This document shows, piece after piece, positions 1-9,457 of a stretch of DNA of 39,315 nucleotides (position 1 is the first letter of the stretch; every line of letters begins with the position of its first letter). Source of the stretch: Thermoanaerobacterium saccharolyticum (GTDB taxonomy: Bacteria > Bacillota > Thermoanaerobacteria > Thermoanaerobacterales > Thermoanaerobacteraceae). The stretch spans positions 1-39,315 of the forward strand of contig NZ_BBKT01000018.1 in the NCBI RefSeq assembly GCF_000747665.1. Direction: 5' to 3'. The notes beneath the pieces were generated by a model. It was given only the letters and a program-made list of their open reading frames with translations, ran no database searches and was not told where the DNA came from. The position numbers were made by a program, and so were the translations under genes.

Positions 1-1
1 A

Positions 2-85
2 GCAAATAAAGATTTAAAACTCAATTTAAAAATTCGAAGATTGACAAAGAGAGCCGGAATTGTCAGGTTGGTAATTTCACCATAA
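2..85 (+). CDS. C-terminal tail of an unidentified ORF (cut by window start)
   Basis: An open frame runs in from the window edge and ends at a TAA at 83-85, giving 27 visible residues that are basic and end in RAGIVRLVISP. The pattern DLKLNLKIRRLTKRAGI loosely recalls the C-terminal end of TnpB/OrfB proteins (DxNAAxNIxR followed by AGI), but the match is weak and no zinc-ribbon cysteines are visible in this fragment. It could also be a chance open frame in AT-rich DNA. Only sequence upstream of the window can decide. Confidence 0.22.
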   Translation, partial: ANKDLKLNLKIRRLTKRAGIVRLVISP

Positions 86-285
86 GGGCTTAAGACCCAG
101 CAAGGGAGCATAACTGACATCCACCTCATGTAAGGCAGAACGAAGGAATTAAGGACAAAGATCCTGTGAGACATGGGAGGGTATGCCACATGAGCTTAAG
201 TGGAATTCATAGGCCAAAATATGGAAAAACAACAGAAGCTTATTTGGGTTACCTATCACATGTAAAATTAATGAATAAATAGCAT
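61..285 (+). other. Non-coding, possibly structured stretch upstream of the aldo/keto reductase
   Basis: This stretch is visibly richer in G and C than its surroundings and carries no convincing gene. TGTCAG at 61-66 can pair with CTGACA at 114-119, enclosing a GGG/CCC pair around 86-98. CTCATGT at 125-131 can pair with ACATGAG at 188-194, enclosing an AGGA/TCCT mini-hairpin near 152-164. Together with the reading-frame tail ending at 85, this could be the structured non-coding end of a mobile element (TnpB omega-RNA or IS110-type bridge-RNA region), but no element boundary or terminal repeat was recognised. From 286 to 363 the DNA is AT-rich with no clear promoter. Confidence 0.25.
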
Positions 286-378
286 TAATATACATGAGGG
301 CTCCTTTGAAGATCATGAAAATTTGAGAATGAGTGAGATATTAAAAGAAAATCAAAGATTATAGAGGGAGTGATATAA

Positions 379-1221
379 ATGATTAAACGAGTATTAGGAA
401 ATACTGGCGAAAAACTTTCAATCATAGGTTTTGGCGGGATACTGGTCATGAATATGGAGCAAAATAAAGCCAATGATTTAGTCGCATACGCTTATGACAA
501 GGGAATAAACTACTATGATGTATCTCCCAGTTATGGTGATGCAGAAATTAAACTTGGAAATGCTTTGGTCGGCAAAAGAGATAAGGTATTTTTAGCTTGT
601 AAAACTGACGGCCGTACAGAAGAAAGTGCTTTAAAAGAAATGACAGAGTCTTTCAAAAGATTAGAAACTGACTATTTTGATCTCTATCAATTGCATGAAA
701 TGAAGACAGAAGATGATTACAATAAAGCTATAAGCCCAGGCGGTGTGCTGGAGCTTTTAGACAAGGCTAAAAAAGATGGGAAAATAAGATATACTGGGTT
801 TTCAGCACATTCTGTTGATATTGCATTGAAACTTTTAGATGCCTATGATTTTGATACAATATTGTTTCCTGTTAATTTTGTAAATTATTTTAATGGCAAT
901 TTTGGACCACAAGTTATTGAAAAGGCAAAATCAAAAAATATAGGCAGGCTTGCCATAAAGGCAATGGCATTTACAACGAAATCTCAAAATGATACATCGC
1001 ACCCAAAAACTTGGTATACGCCAATTGAAGATAAAGAGGTAGCAAAACTGGCATTGAGATTTACATTATCACAGCCAATAACTGCTGCAATACCTCCTGG
1101 AGATGAATCGTATTTCCCATTGGCACTGGAAGTGGCAGAAAACTTTAAAGAGATCACAGAGGATGAAATAAATCATCTAAAAGAAATCGCTAAAGGTGTG
1201 ACACCTATATTTCATGCATAA
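379..1221 (+). CDS. Aldo/keto reductase family oxidoreductase
   Basis: This is a 280-residue TIM-barrel NAD(P)H-dependent oxidoreductase of the aldo/keto reductase superfamily, which reduces aldehydes or ketones to alcohols in the cytoplasm. The catalytic tetrad is visible: Asp47 and Tyr52 in NYYDVSPSYGD, Lys75 in LACKTD and His106 in YQLHEM. The family start MIKRVLGNTGEKLSIIGFGG is intact and the length suits the short subgroup without a C-terminal ferredoxin domain. The ATG is preceded by GAGGGAG eight bases upstream. It is the only plus-strand gene in the first 22 kb, stands alone, and converges on the glycan operon. The substrate is unknown. Confidence 0.9.
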   Translation: MIKRVLGNTGEKLSIIGFGGILVMNMEQNKANDLVAYAYDKGINYYDVSPSYGDAEIKLGNALVGKRDKVFLACKTDGRTEESALKEMTESFKRLETDYFDLYQLHEMKTEDDYNKAISPGGVLELLDKAKKDGKIRYTGFSAHSVDIALKLLDAYDFDTILFPVNFVNYFNGNFGPQVIEKAKSKNIGRLAIKAMAFTTKSQNDTSHPKTWYTPIEDKEVAKLALRFTLSQPITAAIPPGDESYFPLALEVAENFKEITEDEINHLKEIAKGVTPIFHA

Positions 1222-1231
1222 AGATGAAAAC

Positions 1232-1264
1232 TCCAACCACTTCTTATGAGAAGAGGTGGTTGGA
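1232..1264. terminator. Bidirectional terminator between convergent genes
   Basis: TCCAACCAC at 1232-1240 pairs perfectly with GTGGTTGGA at 1256-1264, and the stem continues through TTCTT/AAGAG to a five-base loop. A U-rich tract follows on the minus strand (GTTTTCATCTTT), and a shorter ATTTT follows on the plus strand. It sits between the end of the aldo/keto reductase and the end of the long minus-strand operon, so it probably serves both. Confidence 0.75.
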
Positions 1265-1284
1265 TGGAAATTTTACAATTTAGA

Positions 1285-2613
1285 TTAATCTTTCTTAATA
1301 AGGTTTAACGTCTCTTTTGCAAGATCTGAAACCTTAACTACATTATACTTGTAAACACCTGTCATTGCAGTATCGCATATAGGTTGTATAAACTTAGCAG
1401 GCAATTTTTTTGCACCAATCATAAGCCCTAAAATTGAACCTACTGTAGCGGCATTGCAGTCTGTATCTAATCCACTCATTACAGCTAAGCATATTGATTT
1501 TCCAAAATCTTTATTGCCATAAATTAATGATAAAGCAACTATACAAGCATTATTTATTGTATGCGTAGTATTATAATGACCATATTTCTCATATATTTTA
1601 TTAAGACATTTTTCCCAATCAGGCTCAATTTTACTCCAATTAATCACATCCTGTATAGCTACTTTAAGTCGACTCTCTTTTGGAATTACAGAAAGTCCCG
1701 TATTAATAACATCTATAGGATTGTCAAATAGATATGCGGAAGCTAACATTGCAGATATAAACATTTCACCATAAATTCCATTTCTTGTATGAGATATAGA
1801 AGCATCACGATATCCATATTCTGCCGCTCTCCATGGATCTCCTGGATTTATATACCCCCAAAGATCCCCCCTAATCATCGCACCAATCCATTCTCTATAT
1901 GGATTCCTATATATTGCAGATTTGGGTGGCATAATAAGTTGACATAAATTTGAATATGCAACTCGTTCAGCGGTACAAGTATGTAAAATAGGAAGATTAT
2001 TTAACCATGCTTCAGCAACATCTTCAGAAGTAAAATTTTTTCCATATTTTTTTGCGATTTCAAGACATAACACTGTATAATTAATATCATCATCTTCTGG
2101 ACTATGTCCTTCATTATAACTATACTTTTTTAAATTATTATCAAGCCTAAATTTTCTATAAATTTTATCATCCAAATTAAAATCTATGTATTCATTTAAC
2201 GGCCACTTTCCAATCTCTATCAAAAAAGCCTTAATGTTATTTTTGCCCATAGTCATACTATATGACTCTAATGGCTGTCCTAACCAATTCCCTGCTATTC
2301 TTCCTAACCATGCACCATAGATTTTATCATATATAATCTCATCATCAATACAAATGTCCATTTTGGGAAATTCTGAAATATTGTTTTTTATCTCTTCTAA
2401 TGTATTTGGTTCATTAAATGGGAAATCATCTTTTACTGGTAAATTATTCAATTCGTCAAGGAGCGCACCTGAATATTTTTCTCTATTTTCATATGGTTCA
2501 TTCTCAATAGATTTTACTTTTTCATCATAATCTTTTATATCCTTTCCTTCTTCCTTGGCTTGAATTAATTCCAATTGCACTCTCTCCCAGTTTGTCAAAT
2601 ACCTTGTCTGCAT
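1285..2613 (-). CDS. ADP-ribosylglycohydrolase-fold family protein
   Basis: This 442-residue protein belongs to the ADP-ribosylglycohydrolase family (DraG/ARH fold, PF03747), whose characterised members hydrolyse ADP-ribose or related N-glycosidic bonds using two Mg ions. The family signatures are present: GAWLGRIAGNWLGQPLE near residue 100, the acidic metal site PEDDDINYT near 172, and SGLDTDCNAATVGSILG near 380. A roughly 90-residue charged N-terminal extension precedes the domain. ATG at 2613 is preferred over the upstream in-frame GTG because AGGGG lies eight bases before it. It is the last gene of the operon, directly after a PfkB-kinase remnant. Such proteins often neighbour PfkB kinases in glycan or nucleoside loci, where the true substrate may be a glycosylamine or nucleoside rather than ADP-ribosyl protein. 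That substrate idea is inference. Confidence 0.85.
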   Translation of the reverse strand: MQTRYLTNWERVQLELIQAKEEGKDIKDYDEKVKSIENEPYENREKYSGALLDELNNLPVKDDFPFNEPNTLEEIKNNISEFPKMDICIDDEIIYDKIYGAWLGRIAGNWLGQPLESYSMTMGKNNIKAFLIEIGKWPLNEYIDFNLDDKIYRKFRLDNNLKKYSYNEGHSPEDDDINYTVLCLEIAKKYGKNFTSEDVAEAWLNNLPILHTCTAERVAYSNLCQLIMPPKSAIYRNPYREWIGAMIRGDLWGYINPGDPWRAAEYGYRDASISHTRNGIYGEMFISAMLASAYLFDNPIDVINTGLSVIPKESRLKVAIQDVINWSKIEPDWEKCLNKIYEKYGHYNTTHTINNACIVALSLIYGNKDFGKSICLAVMSGLDTDCNAATVGSILGLMIGAKKLPAKFIQPICDTAMTGVYKYNVVKVSDLAKETLNLIKKD

Positions 2614-2614
2614 A

Positions 2615-2734
2615 CTACACACCCCTATATTCTTTTATAAATTTGTTAACTTTATCTCTATCAGGAATTGACACTTGCGCGCCTTCCCTTGTTATTGCTA
2701 TTGCAGATGCATATGTTGCATAAATAATATTCGC
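2615..2734 (-). pseudogene. C-terminal remnant of a PfkB-family (ribokinase-like) sugar kinase
   Basis: The minus strand between the GH84 gene and the ADP-ribosylglycohydrolase gene encodes 39 residues ending in TAG. The segment ATYASAIAITREGAQVSIP followed by DRDKVNKFI matches the C-terminal end of ribokinase/PfkB kinases, where an alanine-rich helix is followed by a T-R-x-G-A-Q-x-S-x-P motif. There is no start codon, no ATP site and no DTxGAGD motif. The fragment begins immediately after two consecutive stop codons (TAA TAG) ending the GH84 gene, in the same frame. The 5' nine-tenths of a kinase gene has been lost, apparently by an internal deletion that left the flanking genes intact. Confidence 0.8.
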
Positions 2735-2737
2735 CTA

Positions 2738-4366
2738 TTATTTCTTCCGTCCTAATTTATCAATTATATTAACATAAAAATCATATACAATCTTATCCAA
2801 ATATTTATTTTCAATTTTTCTGCTTTCATCTAACAATTCTTCCAAAACATCAATATTTTCTTTACCTTTTAATACGTTTATAGCTATTCTTCCTATTTTA
2901 CCATCTATTTTTATCCTGTTGTACCACGGTCTAATATCTTGCAAAAATCTCTTATTGTCAACAAATTTCTCTAAATTATCCGGCAATTCATAAATTGATT
3001 CGAATATCTTACCAAGTTCTTCCAAAATGATATTATCTTTTGTTAGTTGATACTCTTTTATCAACTTACTTACGCGAGTCTCAAGAGGCCACATTGGAGG
3101 ATTTTCAGCATTCTCACATAAAACTTTGACATATTCCCAGCCCTCTCCACCTATCTCTTTATAAGCTTTTTCTAAAGCTATATACGAGTTATATGCTTCG
3201 GGATTCCACATATAATATGAATAAGTAATAAGTGATATCTTAGACGCTTCGGCTTGGTTCATTGGATTTGATAATATATACCTACAATTATGTTTATATA
3301 ATTCACGGCTTCTATTTATTACAGCACCTAAATATAAATTATCTTTGGAATAGTCATTTACAGGATAATTATCCCATAATACAAGCTCATGTTTATATAT
3401 GTTAGATATATAATCAGCATCAGAATTAGTAATTGTTGGCGCAGTTACACCTATTCCTGTCCAAAAAACTAATATATTTTTATCAAGTTTTTCCCTAAGA
3501 TTTCTTCTGTAATCAGAATCTTCTTCCTGATGATACTCTGTCGGGCACATTATAAATTCAATATCATTGTATTTATCTTTTAGATAGGAAAAAACTTTAT
3601 TGCACAAAAATGCATGTGCATTTCCTGGTGTCAAAAATTCTTTAATGTCATCTTCATATTTTAACTCATAGTCTATATCATCTAATAACAAAGCAAATTT
3701 TCTCACGCCTTTATTTGCAAAAATATCGTATTTTTCACATAAAAGCTTAAAATCATGGTCATCTGTATACTTTATAGAGTTTCCAGGACTAACAGAAAAC
3801 ACAAAATCAACGTTTTTTTCATTACACTTATTTATGAGAACATCCAACTTATTAAGTAAATCTGGTGGATATGGCTCTCTCCATTTTTCTCTGTGATATG
3901 GATCATCTTTTGGCGCATAAAAATATGTATTCATTTTATGTCTTCTCAAAAATGATATCATATCAAGCCTATCCTCAAAGCTCCATGGTTCACCATAAAA
4001 TCCTTCTATTATTCCTCTCATTTTGAATGAAGGCCAATCGATTATTTCCACCTTAGGTATGATAACATAGTCGCCTTTCTTCTTGAATAGATTAAAGACA
4101 GTATCAATAGCATACTGATATCCCCTATAGTCACCAAATTCAACAAAGATATCATCATTTATTTTTATTCTATATCCTTCACTTGGTATTTTCTCATTTT
4201 TATATGTCTTTAGTTTTAAATCGCCATCCATTCTAACTATTTTTATAAATTCAGGTAAATCAAAATTATCAATTTTTTCTTCAACTGTAATATTTACCGA
4301 TTTTTTATATATCTTTTCATCACCAGTGAAAAATATTTCTTTAGGTTCTGGTACAATATCAATCAT
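2738..4366 (-). CDS. GH84 beta-N-acetylhexosaminidase (NagJ/O-GlcNAcase-like)
   Basis: This 542-residue protein is a glycoside hydrolase family 84 enzyme, a family that removes terminal beta-linked N-acetylglucosamine by substrate-assisted catalysis. An N-terminal alpha/beta domain (about 1-110) is followed by the TIM barrel starting at RGIIEGFYGEPWSFEDR (about 117-133), with FYAPKDDPYHREKWREPYP near 149-167. The catalytic Asp pair is in LLLDDID (about 229-230). There is no signal peptide, unlike secreted hyaluronidase-type members, so it should act in the cytoplasm on imported oligosaccharides. AGGAGG-like ribosome-site bases lie in the last codons of the DUF4127 gene two bases upstream, indicating translational coupling. 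GlcNAc specificity is inferred from the family. Confidence 0.9.
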   Translation of the reverse strand: MIDIVPEPKEIFFTGDEKIYKKSVNITVEEKIDNFDLPEFIKIVRMDGDLKLKTYKNEKIPSEGYRIKINDDIFVEFGDYRGYQYAIDTVFNLFKKKGDYVIIPKVEIIDWPSFKMRGIIEGFYGEPWSFEDRLDMISFLRRHKMNTYFYAPKDDPYHREKWREPYPPDLLNKLDVLINKCNEKNVDFVFSVSPGNSIKYTDDHDFKLLCEKYDIFANKGVRKFALLLDDIDYELKYEDDIKEFLTPGNAHAFLCNKVFSYLKDKYNDIEFIMCPTEYHQEEDSDYRRNLREKLDKNILVFWTGIGVTAPTITNSDADYISNIYKHELVLWDNYPVNDYSKDNLYLGAVINRSRELYKHNCRYILSNPMNQAEASKISLITYSYYMWNPEAYNSYIALEKAYKEIGGEGWEYVKVLCENAENPPMWPLETRVSKLIKEYQLTKDNIILEELGKIFESIYELPDNLEKFVDNKRFLQDIRPWYNRIKIDGKIGRIAINVLKGKENIDVLEELLDESRKIENKYLDKIVYDFYVNIIDKLGRKK

Positions 4367-4368
4367 TT

Positions 4369-5904
4369 TTATCCTCCAATCTTTATCCCTACTTCAAACA
4401 TCCTATTCCAAGGCATATAAACATCAAAATTGTAATGAAAATCATTTAAATTTTTTTCACTAAATTCATAAAGTTTCTTTTTAATAATTTCAGATATTAA
4501 TTTTCCTTTATCCCTTAGAGTAAAATAATTGAGGCCATAAGTACCTAATAAGTCTGTTACAGAAGATCTTACAAAATGTTGATATCCCCAATCTTCTAGA
4601 TATCTAAGATATAAAAATTTTTCTGAAGCAATCAATTGGTCTTGTGAAAATATATTTTTGCTAAAATAATAAGATGAAATCATACTATGTGATATAACTG
4701 TACCTAAGGTATTCGAAGATGTATTCCATCCGCCGTAAGAAAGAAGTTTTTTTAGTAAATTGTACTTCTTAATTAATTGCATTAATTGATTATCCGAGCC
4801 ATTTGGCATTGCAACATCCGCCACAGAGCATAGTTTACCTTTACTGATATAATAATTGAGGGCTTCTACAAATTCATTTAAATTTCTTTCTGGATCAATA
4901 ATGTCAATTTTGCTTAATATGGAATCCCAGCTTTCAGATAATTTTAATGTAAGTTCCGATGGTGGATTAACCATCAAAATAAAATCAGCATCAGAGCTAC
5001 TATCTATTATTACCCCTCCAGCCGAAATAATATGATATTTAACTGTCTCATTAAGACTTCTATCTTCATATCTCGGTATTAATGTAGAACCTATTTCAGA
5101 TGAATATCTTATAAAAACTGTTGGTTTTCTATTCTTCAGTTCATTAAAAACTCTCGCGATCAGTGTGCACCCTACTTCATCTGCGCCCGGATATGAATAT
5201 ATCCTATCTGTCAAATCTAGGTCACTTATATATTTCATAATCTTTCTGCGCTCTCTTGCAGAAAACCCATACTTCGAACAATCATCCATTGGAATAATCA
5301 AAAAATCAATTATCCCCTCTTTTACGAGATCAACAACTTTCAAATTTATTAGATGATTTACACGTCTTCTGTTTAAAAAATCATTTAATACATACACAGG
5401 AATTTGATTTTTAATTTTATCATATTCACTTATATCTTCATCCGCTGCAACATTAAGTTCTAATTTGTCAGATAAAACCCCATATTGAAATATTTTCTCA
5501 CCATAATCCTCATAATAATCTGGTTCTTCGTCAGAACTATTATATGATGGTGATCTCATAATAAGATTAAATCCATAAACTTTTAAGTTTCTATTAATAG
5601 TTTTTAACTCTTTGATTAATTCAAGCCTCTTAATGCACTCATTATATGTCATTCTATGAAGTCTAGATGGAACAATCCCTCCATATAATAACATATCAAC
5701 TGACACTACAAGATGACTTACATCGTTGATGTTATTGATTATCCAATCTTTAAGTTTATCTACATCTGCTGCACTTTTTTTATTACCAAGTATATCTAAT
5801 GGAGGTTCAATCATTTCTATATCGCTTATATCCATTATCATTTTAGGATAAATATAATTGCAAGGCCTTTCATCAAGCGGAATATACATTACTTTTTTAT
5901 TCAT
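4369..5904 (-). CDS. DUF4127 family protein
   Basis: This 511-residue protein matches the DUF4127 family, which has no established biochemical function. Characteristic stretches include YIPLDERPCNYIYPKMI at the N-terminus, SVDMLLYGGIVPSRLH near 70-85, FNLIMRSPSYNS near 113-124, YPGADEVGCTLIARVFN near 238-254, SVADVAMPNGSDNQLMQLI near 357-375 and YGGWNTSSNTLGTVISHSM near 390-408. No signal peptide or membrane segment is visible, so it is probably cytoplasmic. The ATG overlaps the stop of the GNAT gene (ATGA) and the stop lies two bases before the GH84 start, so it is firmly part of the operon. Conserved Asp, Arg and Asn motifs suggest an enzyme acting on a sugar, but this is inference. Confidence 0.85.
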   Translation of the reverse strand: MNKKVMYIPLDERPCNYIYPKMIMDISDIEMIEPPLDILGNKKSAADVDKLKDWIINNINDVSHLVVSVDMLLYGGIVPSRLHRMTYNECIKRLELIKELKTINRNLKVYGFNLIMRSPSYNSSDEEPDYYEDYGEKIFQYGVLSDKLELNVAADEDISEYDKIKNQIPVYVLNDFLNRRRVNHLINLKVVDLVKEGIIDFLIIPMDDCSKYGFSARERRKIMKYISDLDLTDRIYSYPGADEVGCTLIARVFNELKNRKPTVFIRYSSEIGSTLIPRYEDRSLNETVKYHIISAGGVIIDSSSDADFILMVNPPSELTLKLSESWDSILSKIDIIDPERNLNEFVEALNYYISKGKLCSVADVAMPNGSDNQLMQLIKKYNLLKKLLSYGGWNTSSNTLGTVISHSMISSYYFSKNIFSQDQLIASEKFLYLRYLEDWGYQHFVRSSVTDLLGTYGLNYFTLRDKGKLISEIIKKKLYEFSEKNLNDFHYNFDVYMPWNRMFEVGIKIGG

Positions 5905-6821
5905 TTATTATCCCCCAGTTCTTTAAATCCACTCCTATAAAATTTATATGGCCTAAATCCAAATTGTCCATAAAACTCTTTGAGAATTGTCCAATCTATA
6001 ATAACATTTCTCGTTCCTCTCGTTTTCAATAGATTAAGTGATTCAAGTAATAATTTATTCCCTAGTTTTTTACCTCTATAATCTATATCAATGCCTATTG
6101 GTCCAAGCGATCCAATTCCAGTTGCATCCACATTAATTTTGCAAAATCCTATTACACTTTTGTCGCACCACATTAATATTAAATTTCGAAAGTCACGATT
6201 ATTTTCGATATAATTATTGATTTCATGCTTCCATCTGCCAGGAAAATTCTTGTCAAAAAATTTATTAAGAGCATCAATATCATTTAATCGAAATTCTTTT
6301 ACTATATAACTGCTATCCATATTTATCTTAACATTAAGTTTACTAAAATCTAATTTCGAAACATCCGCCATTAAATCATAATGTGGTTCATTTAACTGAA
6401 AGCCCAAATCTTTAAAAAATCGCTCTACTTCATGAGATGGTTCAGGAATGCCAGAAAAGAAATTATTTATATCACCACCAAGTAAGATTTTTCTAATTCC
6501 CAAATTTATAAGCTTTTTTTCTGAGAGTTTATAAAGTGATGTTCCATAGCCATGACATCTAAATTTTTTATCAACTAGCAATATATTCAACCATGCACAA
6601 TTTTCATACTCTTCAATATTTCTGTTATTCAATTTTACTATTATAAGCCCAACAACATTGTTGTCAATTTTTAAAATAAATGAACCATCATTATAAAAAT
6701 CAACATCATCAAAGACATTTTTTATAAATCTGTTTCTATCTATATGATATTTTTTATCAAAATTATATTCCCATAATTTTATTATCCCATCAACATCTTG
6801 TTTTGTTATATTTTCGAACAT
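5901..6821 (-). CDS. Tandem-domain GNAT N-acetyltransferase
   Basis: This 306-residue protein has two GNAT folds in tandem. The acetyl-CoA pyrophosphate loop of the first is RCHGYGTSLYKLSEKKL (about 108-124) and that of the second is YRGKKLGNKLLLESLNLL (about 248-265). GNAT enzymes move acetyl from acetyl-CoA to amines. The operon context (GH84, NanE, sugar kinase) makes an amino sugar a reasonable acceptor, but the sequence does not show this. The gene lies 26 bases after the FAD oxidoreductase and overlaps the DUF4127 start by four bases. No leader peptide is visible; the enzyme should be cytoplasmic. Confidence 0.82.
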   Translation of the reverse strand: MFENITKQDVDGIIKLWEYNFDKKYHIDRNRFIKNVFDDVDFYNDGSFILKIDNNVVGLIIVKLNNRNIEEYENCAWLNILLVDKKFRCHGYGTSLYKLSEKKLINLGIRKILLGGDINNFFSGIPEPSHEVERFFKDLGFQLNEPHYDLMADVSKLDFSKLNVKINMDSSYIVKEFRLNDIDALNKFFDKNFPGRWKHEINNYIENNRDFRNLILMWCDKSVIGFCKINVDATGIGSLGPIGIDIDYRGKKLGNKLLLESLNLLKTRGTRNVIIDWTILKEFYGQFGFRPYKFYRSGFKELGDNK

Positions 6822-6847
6822 AATATATTACCTCTCAAATTTGAAAT

Positions 6848-8213
6848 TTATATATCATAGCCATAATCACGCATAATTTTTCTAATTTCACACCCTTCTA
6901 TCTTGCTGACCTTAATGCCTTTTTGAATACTATATGCAGCAGCAATACCCGCGGCTTCACCAGTTGCTCTACACGTAGGCTGTATTCTTATTGATGATTG
7001 CGCTATGAAAGTTGAAGATATGCATCTTCCAGCAACTAATAATCCTTCTATATTTAGTGGAATAAGGCATCTAAGTGGTATTTCAAAATATTCATTATTT
7101 TCTATAGGAAGAATCTTAAGTTCGGTTTTCATACCGTGCACATCGACTGGATACGCCGTTTTCGCAATTGCATCATCGAATTTTGATCTATTATTATAAT
7201 CATCAATGTTTAAAATATACTTTCCTTTTATTCTTCTTGATTCTCTAATCCCAATCATAGGAGCAACAGATAATATATAACTTTCTTCAAAGCCTGGTAT
7301 ATATTTTTTTTAAAAACTTATAAAGTCTTTGTATCATTTCTCTGCCTTTTTTATATGAATAAGATATTTCCTTTGCATTAAGAGCATCCTTGATTTCTGG
7401 TATCTCTGGACAATTAAATGACATTACACCTGGCATTCCTGGTATCGAAAACGCCTGAAAATAAACTCCGTCTTCATAGTTTATAGCCTTTTCATCAAGA
7501 GCTTTTTTAAAAACACTTTCAAGTGGAAAGTTACTATTCCATACCATTGCAGTTTCGATAAGCGGGTAGTTCAAACCCCAATTTTGGCCAAGATCTCTAA
7601 GAAATGACTGTAATTTTATAAGATCAATATTTCCAACCATAAATCTTAAAGAAATTGCCTGATTCTTGCCTGTTATCTCGTCGCCAATAAAGCATGGTAC
7701 TCCCGCAGAAAATGCTACATCAGCGTCACCAGTACAGTCAATTATGACTTTCCCAAAAATTGCACTTATCCCTGATTTATTATGAACTAATACACCTTTT
7801 ACCGTATGGTCTTCTACTATACTGTCTAAAAAGAAAGTATCATACAAAATTGAACCATTATACTCTAACAACATTTCCTCAAGAACAAATTTCATCATTT
7901 CCGGATTAAACCATCCGTCGTTTCCACTTGAATCTTTTGCACCATATCCATAATTTATAAGCCTTCTACGAATCTCTTTATCTATAGATGAAGCAGGGTT
8001 ACCACTTATATTAACATGCATCATTGGTGTAACCTGAGCGGCAGTTGATGATCCACCAAGGAATCCATATTTTTCTATTATTAATGTCTTGGCTCCTTCT
8101 CTAGCAGATGCAATTGCAGCTATAGAGCCTGCTGTACCTCCTCCAACAATTATGACATCATATTTATCATCTAAAATCGGTATTTTATTATTTTTATATA
8201 TATAATAATCCAT
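6848..8213 (-). pseudogene. FAD-dependent oxidoreductase (FAD_oxidored type), frame broken at an A8 tract
   Basis: Two adjacent frames together form one flavoprotein of about 454 residues. The N-terminal part (8213 to about 7290) starts with a Rossmann dinucleotide-binding site, YDVIIVGGGTAGSIAAIAS, then EKYGFLGGSSTAAQV and a second FAD contact, VIIDCTGDADVAFSAGVP. The C-terminal part (to 6848) carries GLLVAGRCISSTFIAQSSIR and RATGEAAGIAAAY, typical of PF12831-type oxidoreductases. The frames join at eight A residues on the coding strand (7304-7311). Removing one A restores KFLKKYIPGFEESYILSVAP, with no internal stop. Such flavoproteins are frequent in glycan loci, where their substrates are mostly unknown. 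As written the gene ends prematurely at residue 308. Confidence 0.85.
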
Positions 8214-8225
8214 TATGACACATCC

Positions 8226-9446
8226 TTAATCAATTAGTAATCTCCACCAATTATAATCTTCAATATAGCTTAGATCAAACAACATACAGCCTTGTGATTT
8301 CTTAAAACACATATCAATTGCTTTTTTAAAATTCTCTGGATTGCCTTCATACTGTTTCACAAAAAGGCTTCCAATGATAGGTACCACATTCATTGTTACT
8401 TTATTTGCCATTATGCCAGAGCCTTCCACGCTGTACCAATATGCAGGTTTACCATTTTTAATCGCCTCATCTATTGTTACATCAGGATAATAAAATCCAG
8501 ACATCAGTTTATCCAGACATTCAGCATAACCAGTTTTTGAATACTCTTTTCCTACCCACGGATAATCTTCTGGTATATACTTTTCACTAGCCCAATTTGC
8601 TCCAACCTGATAATAAATTGGATACCACGATCCTGCATAATCTATAAATTCAATTTTTTTATTTGATTTGTTTATTGTTTCTCTAACTCTTATAATGAAT
8701 TTTTTGATGTTTGATGCCTTAAAAGTTATCCAATCCCCAAAAAGATCACCATAGATAACTTGTTTATCACCATTATCATCTACCTTAAGTTCATAAATAT
8801 CTGTAGGCCAATTGTACGCTTTTTTTCCTATAAACTCCTCAAATTTATCTTTAGTATATTCGCTAAAATCTGCTGCAAGTCCTATGAATCTGACTCTGTC
8901 AAGCACAATACCATCAATATCATAATTATTGATCAATTCATTTATCACGCTTTCCTCATACTGTTGTACATCTTCTCTTACGGGATTGACAAAAACGTCA
9001 GAAAAGTCGTCAATAGAATCAAATGTTTTTAATCCATCTATATCCGTAATTGATTTTATGGACGATTTACCTTCATTATTAATTCCATATAGATATGTTT
9101 GCCAATATGGGTGTTCATAGCCTTTTGACAAATTGCTTTTATTTTCCTTATTTCCTTCCGAGAAGACATCTACAGCGGCATATATCCTTAAATTTCTATC
9201 ATGTGCTTGTTTTATATATAATTCAAGATAATCTTTATCATTTTCAAATTCTGAATCATAACAACTATAATGTGGTGCTATTTCACTTTTGTATATGCAA
9301 AAACTTGATGGATCTTTAACGCTTAGTACAATAGAACCAATTCCATATTTAACACATTTATCAAGTATTTTCTCGAAGTATTTATTGTCGAGAATTATAT
9401 TCTTGTTAGCATGAATTTCTATCCATAGATAATAATCTTTATACAA
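8226..9446 (-). CDS. GHL10/DUF187-like TIM-barrel protein, putative glycosidase
   Basis: This 406-residue protein looks like an (alpha/beta)8 barrel related to the glycosyl-hydrolase-like GHL10/DUF187 group. The segment YDIDGIVLDRVRFIGLAADF (about 173-192) resembles the barrel strand that carries a conserved Asp in that group. ELYIKQAHDRNLRIYAAVDVF (about 75-95) and a C-terminal FDLSYIEDYNWWRLL are further barrel-like elements. No signal peptide is present, so it is predicted to be cytoplasmic. It sits 11 bases after the second permease and 12 bases before the FAD oxidoreductase. Family membership is judged from fold-like motifs only. The activity is unknown, though a glycosidase is the best guess. 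Confidence 0.65.
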   Translation of the reverse strand: MYKDYYLWIEIHANKNIILDNKYFEKILDKCVKYGIGSIVLSVKDPSSFCIYKSEIAPHYSCYDSEFENDKDYLELYIKQAHDRNLRIYAAVDVFSEGNKENKSNLSKGYEHPYWQTYLYGINNEGKSSIKSITDIDGLKTFDSIDDFSDVFVNPVREDVQQYEESVINELINNYDIDGIVLDRVRFIGLAADFSEYTKDKFEEFIGKKAYNWPTDIYELKVDDNGDKQVIYGDLFGDWITFKASNIKKFIIRVRETINKSNKKIEFIDYAGSWYPIYYQVGANWASEKYIPEDYPWVGKEYSKTGYAECLDKLMSGFYYPDVTIDEAIKNGKPAYWYSVEGSGIMANKVTMNVVPIIGSLFVKQYEGNPENFKKAIDMCFKKSQGCMLFDLSYIEDYNWWRLLID

Positions 9447-9457
9447 ACTTACTCCTC

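Noticed and set aside
1285..2613. A role in reversing ADP-ribosylation of nitrogenase (DraG)
   Set aside because: The fold matches, but there is no DraT or nitrogenase gene nearby and the operon is devoted to glycans, so a sugar-related substrate is more likely.
6848..7258. A stand-alone 136-residue protein
   Set aside because: Its sequence is the C-terminal half of the FAD oxidoreductase. The methionine at 7258 is internal to VAPMIGIRES, and one base in the A8 run joins the two parts.
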